From PGYR01 sp034670025 (GTDB lineage: Bacteria; Bacteroidota; Ignavibacteria; Kapaibacteriales; UBA2268), in NCBI GenBank assembly GCA_034670025.1, contig JAXMOE010000006.1:62001-126000 (forward strand): a DNA stretch of 64,000 nucleotides, given 5' to 3'. The translations under genes were made by a program, and so were the position numbers. Under the pieces are notes generated by a model. The model had not been told where the DNA came from and did not search any database. It saw only the letters and a program-made list of their open reading frames with translations. Positions 58,153-64,000 of the stretch are shown piece after piece (positions within the stretch are counted from its first letter, which is position 1; every line of letters starts with the position of its first letter).

Positions 58153-60240
58153 TCAATCTGCAATCAACTTAAAAGTCATTATTTCTGTTCCATTTCGCAA
58201 TTTTAGAAATAATAGTTTGTCTTTATTATTTATCTTATACTTGCGGTGTTCTACTTGGCTGTAAGTTACTTCTTGACCAGAAATATTGCTTATTGATATT
58301 ACTTCGCTACCTAAGTAGTTTTCCAAATTTAAAATCCCATTTTCAAAAGTAATTGTTCTGATTTCAGAATTGTCTTCAATACTAGTTTTTACTACTTCAT
58401 AATCTGCAGTAGCAAAAACTAAGTCCCTAACAATAAAGTGATATTTATTCTTGTTCTCACTTATAACTATATCATTAACTTGAGAATAAGTAATTCCCCC
58501 TTCATAATTGTTAGTCGGAATTAATCTGTTCTGCTTACTTCTTACCAATTTGTCCGTCGCTGGAGTGTATTCATAAACACCATCATTTTCAGTACCAATT
58601 ACTATAAAGTCTGCATCGTTTGTTAAAGCTAAGCTTGTAATTTTACTTTCAATACCTAGGTCATATCTCGCTATTTCTTTATTTTCTTTCAAATCATGAA
58701 CGACGATAATATTTCCTAAAGGACATATAAACTTTTCTTTATTCGAGGAGTAACCAAACTGAGTTCCAAATCTCCAATTATTTGAACCCTCTGTAGATGC
58801 ATAAATCTCATTTGTTTCAAAATCAATAAAGTTAATACCCTGCCAAAATTCAGTTATTGCACTAACGTTTCCATTGACCTTTGTTATATCTAGATAACTA
58901 GCATTGCCATAAGAATACTCTTGTATAAATGAATTGTCAGTCATATCAAATGATGATCGAAACACTTCGTATTCACCAACATATAGCTCGTTTGCTTCCT
59001 CATCAGCATAGATGCTAGTAACCCTTGAACCAAAATCCCCAAAGAAGTTGTATTCATCAGTATTAATATTATAGTCTAATATTTGAAATAAGCCATTTCT
59101 ATTTATTGGCAAGTAAAGATTATCACCTCTGATTTCAAATGGATGAATGGGGTGATAAATTGGGTCTGCTTGATTCTCGTAAGACACTTTTTTGATTTTT
59201 GCAGTATGTTCATCTAATAGAGTAATAGTATTGTACATCCCACTGTTGACAACAGCATACTCATATAAGTAGTGATCAATTTTCTTAAATTTTCTCAAAG
59301 GGCCATTAAATTTTGTGATATTTTCAACGTCAGAAAAGTCTTTAGAATAACTATATATAAAATTGGAACCCCTATCATATACTATGTATCTGTTATCATA
59401 AATCCCAACAAAGTCATAATACCACGAATCCGAAGGATTTAAAACTCCTATCTTTTTGACTTCTTTGGCTCCCGTAATAAGATTACCCTTTATAAGTTCA
59501 GTCCCGTTACCTGAATTCAAATATACAAAGTCTGCATTTTTATCAATATATATATTTGATAGACTATTATAACCAGTTTCATAAAGTTTAATTCCATATA
59601 TATCATACACTTCATAATCGAGATTGTACTCAAAAACGATATAGTCATTAGAAAAATGTAAATATTGGGGTGATCTGTCTATTGAAAATCTTGATACTTT
59701 TTCTTTCCCTTTATAAAAAGTAAAAGTATTAAAATTATCTCTCAGCACTAAATAGCCTTTATCCAATTTGTAGAATTCACCTTCATTTAATTCTTTTATC
59801 TTTAAAGTATCTGCTACCAAATAGTCTGATTTATCAATTATTTGTAAATCATCATCTTGAGTAATGGTCAGAATTTCATCTTCAGTAACGTCAATATATT
59901 TCACTTCTTCATAAGGTAAAGTATCAATCAATTCAAATGTACTATCATCAAAAACATGCATACTTCTATTGTATATTTTATTCCCTTGTGCTTCATAATC
60001 AAATGACACAAAAGTGCTTTCATCTGTGTCTGGTAAAATACCTCTCAGATTATAAGTAGATAAATCAATGCTAGCAACTCCAAAGTTTATTCCTTGGAAA
60101 TAGAGTTTATTATCATTGATTGTAAATCCTTGACCTGTAAACATTGATAATGAATTTTCAGAACCAACATAGTTCTGCGACACAAGTGGAAGTGTTGTAA
60201 ATATTATAATTATTATTAGTAATATGTTTCTATATTTCAT
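58153..60240 (-). CDS. Secreted propeller-like protein with T9SS sorting domain
   Basis: The 695-residue product starts MKYRNILLIIIIIFTTLPLV with a Sec signal peptide. Its body is made of many WD/propeller-like strands, for example KEIARYDLGIESKITSLALT and NDADFIVIGTENDGVYEYTP, and is rich in Asn, Tyr and Asp. The last 60 residues resemble a T9SS type A domain (VISISNISGQEVTYSQVEHR, then LLFLKLRNGTEIMTFKLIA). This is the same architecture as the gene at 342-2318, and the two are likely paralogues. A promoter box lies 105 bases upstream. The function is unknown. Confidence 0.75.
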   Translation of the reverse strand: MKYRNILLIIIIIFTTLPLVSQNYVGSENSLSMFTGQGFTINDNKLYFQGINFGVASIDLSTYNLRGILPDTDESTFVSFDYEAQGNKIYNRSMHVFDDSTFELIDTLPYEEVKYIDVTEDEILTITQDDDLQIIDKSDYLVADTLKIKELNEGEFYKLDKGYLVLRDNFNTFTFYKGKEKVSRFSIDRSPQYLHFSNDYIVFEYNLDYEVYDIYGIKLYETGYNSLSNIYIDKNADFVYLNSGNGTELIKGNLITGAKEVKKIGVLNPSDSWYYDFVGIYDNRYIVYDRGSNFIYSYSKDFSDVENITKFNGPLRKFKKIDHYLYEYAVVNSGMYNTITLLDEHTAKIKKVSYENQADPIYHPIHPFEIRGDNLYLPINRNGLFQILDYNINTDEYNFFGDFGSRVTSIYADEEANELYVGEYEVFRSSFDMTDNSFIQEYSYGNASYLDITKVNGNVSAITEFWQGINFIDFETNEIYASTEGSNNWRFGTQFGYSSNKEKFICPLGNIIVVHDLKENKEIARYDLGIESKITSLALTNDADFIVIGTENDGVYEYTPATDKLVRSKQNRLIPTNNYEGGITYSQVNDIVISENKNKYHFIVRDLVFATADYEVVKTSIEDNSEIRTITFENGILNLENYLGSEVISISNISGQEVTYSQVEHRKYKINNKDKLLFLKLRNGTEIMTFKLIAD

Positions 60241-60344
60241 GGTAAATCTATTATATGATTGAATTGATATACTGCTAAGATACTAATAATTTCTACATTT
60301 ACCTTAAAAAAATCAGAGTAAACTTTTAAAAAATATTAATTCAT

Positions 60345-60374
60345 CAAAGGTAGCGGAAAAAACAAATGCACCAA
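60345..60374 (-). promoter_or_regulatory. Bacteroidota-type promoter of the propeller gene
   Basis: On the minus strand TACCTTTG (60345-60352) fits TAnnTTTG. A TTG (plus-strand CAA at 60372-60374) lies 19 bases upstream as a -33 element. Transcription would give a leader of about 100 bases before the ATG at 60240. Confidence 0.5.
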
Positions 60375-60376
60375 AC

Positions 60377-60410
60377 AAAAAAAAAGAGCAGCTACTTTTA
60401 GCTACTCTTT
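60377..60410 (-). terminator. Rho-independent terminator of the oxoamine synthase gene
   Basis: Read on the minus strand, AAAGAGTAGCT (60410-60400) pairs with AGCTGCTCTTT (60393-60383), with one G-U pair and a short loop, then a run of T (60382-60377). It lies about 30 bases after the stop at 60439. Confidence 0.88.
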
Positions 60411-60438
60411 GTAATTAATCTTCTAATCTAATTTGGAG

Positions 60439-61632
60439 TTATTTTACTAACCCAAACTCTTTGCCCACTTCACCGAACACTTGCAATATCTTATCTAAGT
60501 GTTGTTTTTCGTGAGTAGCCATATAGCTAGTTCTCATCATACTCATAGTAGGGGGAACGCCAGGCGGAACAAATGCGTTGACGAAAACACCTGCGTCGTA
60601 GAGGCGTCTCCACATCATTAGTGCTTTTTCAACATCACCAACAATAACAGGAACAATAGCAGTCAAACTGTCGAGAACCTCAAACCCAAGCTCTTTGAAT
60701 CCGTGGCGCATATAGTCAGCATTTTCTTTCAGCTTAGTTACTCTTTCTGGCTCTCTTTCCAGCACTGTGAGTGCAGCCAAAGTAGCAGCACAAGACGATG
60801 GAGTAGGGCTGGCAGAGAAAATAAGCGCTGGGGAAGTGTGTTTCACAAAGTCAATCACCTTACTCGGACCAGCAACGAAGCCACCAAGTGAAGCAAATGT
60901 CTTAGAGAAAGTACCCATAATCATATCAGTTTCCTTCGTTTTACCAAAGTGACTTGCTGTACCACGACCACCTTCGCCTACAACACCAGTTGCGTGAGCA
61001 TCATCGATCAATACTCTTGCGTTATATTTTTTTGCTAATTCTAAAACTTCTGGAAGGTGAACTAATTCACCAGTCACAGAGAATACACCATCGGACACAA
61101 TCAGCTTACCAGCGTCCAAAGGTAAAGTGCTAAGCACTCTTTCCAAATCTTCCATATCATTATGTTTGTAACGCTTAAAATCTACGAAAGCACCTTTGGC
61201 CATCATAGCACCGTTAATCAAACAAGCATGGTTTTCTTTGTCCATTACTATGTATTCGCCCTTAGTTGGCAGTGCAGATATAGTACCTATACCAGTTTGG
61301 TAACCAGTACTGAAAAGCAAAACTTCCTCAAATCCAAGGTACTTTGCCAATCTTGCTTCTAACTCTATGTGTAAATCTAATGTACCCGTTAGGTAACGAG
61401 AACCGGAACAACCAGTTCCATATTTTTCTATTGCTTTTATTCCTGCTTCGCGTACTTCCGGATGAGCCGTAAGCCCCAAGTAATTGTTGGAACCAGCCAT
61501 AATTACTTTTCTGCCTTCCATACTAACTACTGGACCTTCATTTTCCTCTACTGCACGGAAATAAGGATAGATGCCTTTCTCCTTTGCCTCATCAGCTACA
61601 TGAAAATTGTACGCTTTTTCGAATAAATCCAC
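60439..61632 (-). CDS. PLP-dependent alpha-oxoamine synthase, serine-palmitoyltransferase-like
   Basis: The 397-residue enzyme joins an amino acid to an acyl-CoA or acyl-ACP using pyridoxal phosphate. Lys244 in GTFSKTFASLGG holds the cofactor, Asp211 and His213 in DDAH support it, and His135 in KENHACL stacks on the ring. The opening KEKGIYPYFR and the GSNNYLGLTAHPEV segment resemble the Bacteroidota serine palmitoyltransferases that start sphingolipid synthesis more than KBL or BioF. No other sphingolipid or biotin genes are near, so the assignment rests on family similarity. A promoter box lies upstream and a strong terminator downstream. Confidence 0.88.
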   Translation of the reverse strand: MDLFEKAYNFHVADEAKEKGIYPYFRAVEENEGPVVSMEGRKVIMAGSNNYLGLTAHPEVREAGIKAIEKYGTGCSGSRYLTGTLDLHIELEARLAKYLGFEEVLLFSTGYQTGIGTISALPTKGEYIVMDKENHACLINGAMMAKGAFVDFKRYKHNDMEDLERVLSTLPLDAGKLIVSDGVFSVTGELVHLPEVLELAKKYNARVLIDDAHATGVVGEGGRGTASHFGKTKETDMIMGTFSKTFASLGGFVAGPSKVIDFVKHTSPALIFSASPTPSSCAATLAALTVLEREPERVTKLKENADYMRHGFKELGFEVLDSLTAIVPVIVGDVEKALMMWRRLYDAGVFVNAFVPPGVPPTMSMMRTSYMATHEKQHLDKILQVFGEVGKEFGLVK

Positions 61633-61673
61633 ATTAACCTCTTTTACAAATCTTATGTTCTTTTTCTAAAAAA

Positions 61674-61701
61674 CAAATATACTGAATTAATTTTTAACTC
61701 A
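61674..61701 (-). promoter_or_regulatory. Bacteroidota-type promoter of the oxoamine synthase gene
   Basis: On the minus strand TATATTTG (61674-61681) fits TAnnTTTG, and TTG (plus-strand CAA at 61699-61701) lies 17 bases upstream. The -7 box is about 42 bases before the ATG at 61632. Confidence 0.55.
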
Positions 61702-61702
61702 A

Positions 61703-61731
61703 AAAAACATAGTTTATTATACTATGTTTTT
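61703..61731 (-). terminator. Rho-independent terminator of the alkyltransferase-like gene
   Basis: AAAAACATAGT (61703-61713) and ACTATGTTTTT (61721-61731) pair perfectly over 11 bases with a TTATTAT loop. On the minus strand a run of T follows. It lies 7 bases after the stop at 61738. Confidence 0.85.
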
Positions 61732-61737
61732 ACACCA

Positions 61738-62052
61738 CTATTCACTCTCGGGTGGAGTCCATCTGTGTTTTTTCATATCTACTGCATCTTCTACAAATTC
61801 AACCCCTTCTGCTTCCAAAAGCTCCCTCATAAACGTTGGAGTCGGAAAGTGCATTTTTCCTGTTAACTCCCCATTGCGATTGACCACTCGGTGAGCTGGC
61901 ACTTCTTGCTTACCTTTGCCCGAATTGAGTACCCACCCAACATAACGTGCAGAAGACCTCAGACCAATTGCTTTGGCTATATCACCATAAGTGGAAACTT
62001 TACCACGAGGAATTTGAGCCACTATTTTGTTTATCTTTTCGTTTACTGTCAT
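61738..62052 (-). CDS. Alkyltransferase-like (ATL) DNA-repair protein
   Basis: The 104-residue protein is the DNA-binding domain of O6-alkylguanine-DNA alkyltransferase: IPRGKVSTYGDIAKAIG, then SSARYVGWVLN (arginine finger region) and VPAHRVVNRNGELTG. The active-site PCHRV reads PAHRV, with Cys replaced by Ala, so it cannot accept an alkyl group. ATL proteins of this form flag O6-alkylguanine for nucleotide excision repair. It is divergent from the Nudix gene, with only 4 bases between start codons. Confidence 0.93.
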   Translation of the reverse strand: MTVNEKINKIVAQIPRGKVSTYGDIAKAIGLRSSARYVGWVLNSGKGKQEVPAHRVVNRNGELTGKMHFPTPTFMRELLEAEGVEFVEDAVDMKKHRWTPPESE

Positions 62053-62056
62053 AACT

Positions 62057-62695
62057 ATGGATAATAAAGATACATTTTTTAATTATTTGAGCGAGCGATT
62101 AGCCACCAATTTACCCGGTGCTACTGCTCATATCAAAATGGCTCCTTTCGGTGATTTGGAACGGCTGAATAATAATATTCCCAGACTTAATTCCAAAAAA
62201 AGTGCTGTGTTGATACTCCTTACGGATAATATGGACGTTTTGTTCACTTTACGTAGTAATAAATTACGAAAGCATAGCGGACAAATATCATTTCCCGGTG
62301 GAAGGCAAGACCCCAACGAGACTGACGAGCAAACCGCACTGAGAGAAACAGAGGAAGAAGTCGGACTGCCACCAAGCAATTTAGAAGTTCTCGGCACTTT
62401 GTCGCAGCTCTATGTGCCACCTTCGGACAATGTCATTCAGCCAGTAGTCGCTCGGCTAAGCGAGCCATGTCCAATAAGGGTTAACCCCGATGAAGTGGAC
62501 GAAGCTTTTTTTGTCAATTTGGATAAGTTTAGGGGTGATGAACAACTAAAAGTCAAAAACACTATTTACAAAGGTAAACCTTACTCATATCCTTATTGGG
62601 ATATTCATCCAAAAGTACCACTTTGGGGTGCTACAGCTATAATAATGAGTGAATTTATGCACTTAGTAGATGAATTTACTCACAAAAATTATTAA
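62057..62695 (+). CDS. Nudix hydrolase, CoA pyrophosphatase type
   Basis: The 212-residue protein has a complete Nudix box (GGRQDPNETDEQTALRETEE then EVGL). It is preceded by the RSNKLRKHSGQISFPGG-like motif (residues about 63-80) found in CoA pyrophosphatases of the NudL/YeaB type. It would cut CoA and related nucleotides to 3',5'-ADP and phosphopantetheine. I started at ATG 62057, which gives normal length. The promoter must lie within the divergent ATL gene. Confidence 0.92.
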   Translation: MDNKDTFFNYLSERLATNLPGATAHIKMAPFGDLERLNNNIPRLNSKKSAVLILLTDNMDVLFTLRSNKLRKHSGQISFPGGRQDPNETDEQTALRETEEEVGLPPSNLEVLGTLSQLYVPPSDNVIQPVVARLSEPCPIRVNPDEVDEAFFVNLDKFRGDEQLKVKNTIYKGKPYSYPYWDIHPKVPLWGATAIIMSEFMHLVDEFTHKNY

Positions 62696-62707
62696 TTTGC
62701 CACGACT

Positions 62708-64000
62708 ATGAATGACACAAACAACAATAATATTGACTGGTCGCATCCACCAATAAGTGATGATATACCAAAATTTGAAGCCCCTGCTACTAAGCGAATA
62801 ATCTTAGATGGCGGTGTGGAGCTTATGCACTATCACAATGGAACGCACCCCCTTGTATCCTTCAAGGTGGTATTCCACAAAGGAACGGCACAAGAAGATT
62901 ACCCAGGGCTATCCAAGATAATGTTCGAACTCCTTTCTTCTGGCACAATTAACAGAACTGCCTACGAATTTGCTTCGGAATTAGATTATCTGGGGGCATC
63001 GATCAACTTTAGCGAAAGCAAAGACTATGCAGTGGCAAAGCTCAATTCACTTTCGGAAGTTTTCGACACATCATTTGAACTGTTTTTGGAATCTATGTTA
63101 GAACCAAAGTTTGATGACCAGGAAGTAGAAAAAACTATAAGAAAATTCAAATCCGCTAAACAGCAAGATGAAGCAGATTCGGGCTATTTGGCATCTACTG
63201 CTATGATGACTGCCCTTTTCCGTGAACACCCCTACGGTGCACCCGAATATGGATATTCAGCTGAAATTGATAACTATAATCGCAAAAATATTAAGAATAA
63301 CTGGGAATCGTACATTTACGAATCCAAAATCTCAATAATTGTCACTGGTGCATTAGACGAAAAAACCGCTATCAGGTATGCAAACATAATAGCTGAGCAG
63401 ATGAGTAATGACCCAGACGAGATAGAAACCGAAGAAATCACACTAAGAGAACAAAACAAGTTGGTGCTTGTTGACTATGCTTCGGACAACCAATCGCTAA
63501 TCAGAGTTGGCAAACCGACAATAAACATATTAGATGAAAACTACGCAGCACTCAGCTTACTCAATGTGATATATGGTGGATACTTTATGTCCCGACTGAA
63601 CAATTTAATCAGAGAGCAAAAAGGATTGAGCTATGGAGTTCACTCTTCGCTAAGTTCCGCTCGTTGCACAGGTTTGCTTGGAGTTGGTACATCGGTCAAA
63701 GCTGACAACACCCAAGAAGTAGTGAATGATATTATAGAAGAAATGTCGCTGCTATCCAACGAAATGTTGGAAGAAGAAGAGTTGATGAGAGCGAAGAATT
63801 ACTTCCTCGGTAGTTTCCTTCGTAGTGCCGAAAGCTATAAGCAAATATCGAAAATGCTCATTACAATGTCTATCAATGGCTTGGATGACAATTATTACAA
63901 CGATTTTTATAGCAAAATTAAGAATATGCGAAGCGACGATTTATTCAGTGCCCAAATTGACTTGCTAAAGCCAGAGGGCTTAGTAATAGCAGTAGCTGGC
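62708..64000 (+). CDS. M16-family peptidase-like protein, partial, zinc motif missing
   Basis: The frame is open from ATG 62708 to the window end (431 residues) and is cut by the window edge. It has the M16 (insulinase/pitrilysin/MPP) domain pattern: VELMHYHNGTHPLVSFKVVF, HKGTAQEDYPGLSKIMFELL, and in the second lobe YFMSRLNNLIREQKGLSYGV. The HxxEH metal motif is absent: the matching segment reads GLSKIMFELLSSGT, so this subunit is probably catalytically silent. Such proteins usually pair with an active M16 partner encoded next to them, and that partner may lie beyond the window. It starts 12 bases after the Nudix stop. Confidence 0.88.
   Translation, partial: MNDTNNNNIDWSHPPISDDIPKFEAPATKRIILDGGVELMHYHNGTHPLVSFKVVFHKGTAQEDYPGLSKIMFELLSSGTINRTAYEFASELDYLGASINFSESKDYAVAKLNSLSEVFDTSFELFLESMLEPKFDDQEVEKTIRKFKSAKQQDEADSGYLASTAMMTALFREHPYGAPEYGYSAEIDNYNRKNIKNNWESYIYESKISIIVTGALDEKTAIRYANIIAEQMSNDPDEIETEEITLREQNKLVLVDYASDNQSLIRVGKPTINILDENYAALSLLNVIYGGYFMSRLNNLIREQKGLSYGVHSSLSSARCTGLLGVGTSVKADNTQEVVNDIIEEMSLLSNEMLEEEELMRAKNYFLGSFLRSAESYKQISKMLITMSINGLDDNYYNDFYSKIKNMRSDDLFSAQIDLLKPEGLVIAVAG

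Noticed and set aside
1..64000. tRNA, rRNA or riboswitch genes, in particular a cobalamin riboswitch before nrdJ
   Set aside because: No cloverleaf, rRNA core words or B12-box (GCCACTG-like) could be found by eye in the spacers. A covariance-model search would be decisive.

Overview
The window is about 64 kb of AT-rich bacterial chromosome that reads as a member of the Bacteroidota/Chlorobiota/Ignavibacteria side of the FCB group. This is inference from gene content. At least eight proteins end in a type IX secretion (T9SS, type A) sorting domain. Several genes are preceded by the Bacteroidota-type -7 box TAnnTTTG. There is a Bat operon, a class II B12-dependent ribonucleotide reductase, a MerC-domain protein, a Bacteroidota-like GatB and a serine-palmitoyltransferase-like enzyme. 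I saw no rRNA, tRNA, CRISPR array, complete insertion sequence or phage.

Layout. 1-3.3 kb: a secreted propeller-like protein whose signal peptide lies in another frame, flanked by short imperfect repeats and a gene remnant, then a small lipoprotein. 3.4-6.1 kb (minus): an operon of lipoprotein, murQ, a two-helix membrane protein and a methyltransferase. 6.3-13.5 kb (plus): a clade II (Sec-type) nitrous oxide reductase cluster, in order Rrf2 regulator, membrane protein, cytochrome c lipoprotein, nosZ, membrane protein, nosL, nosD, nosF, nosY. 13.9-17.5 kb: nrdJ, behind a palindrome and DnaA-like boxes. 17.5-18.8 kb: a ParE-type toxin-antitoxin pair between two copies of a non-coding repeat. 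18.8-23.2 kb (minus): batB-batC-batD-batE. 23.4-26.2 kb: a T9SS-exported subtilase. 26.1-29.2 kb (minus): a MerC protein, a PolX/PHP protein with a degenerate polymerase site, and an unknown secreted protein. 29.4-36.1 kb: a TetR regulator, a YjbR protein, a phosphoesterase, gatB, a fused 2-oxoacid dehydrogenase E1 with a lysine-rich tail, and a TPR membrane protein.

36.2-51.4 kb is the most distinctive region: five consecutive genes for T9SS-exported surface proteins. The first has 2,670 residues and carries a seven-repeat YCF48-like propeller inside a GGAIY-type beta-helix. The next three show what look like dockerin-like and cohesin-like segments. Together they could build an extracellular, self-assembling structure. 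This is my best candidate for an undescribed system, but it rests on motif reading alone.

51.4-57.9 kb: a GT2 glycosyltransferase, an outer-membrane-like protein, a GT9 glycosyltransferase, a small ferredoxin-fold-like protein, a second barrel-like protein, a DEAD-box RNA helicase and a flavodoxin-like reductase. 57.9-64 kb: a repeat-rich spacer, a second secreted propeller-like protein, the sphingolipid-type oxoamine synthase, an alkyltransferase-like protein divergent from a Nudix hydrolase with only 4 bp between their start codons, and an M16 peptidase-like protein lacking its zinc motif that runs off the end of the window.
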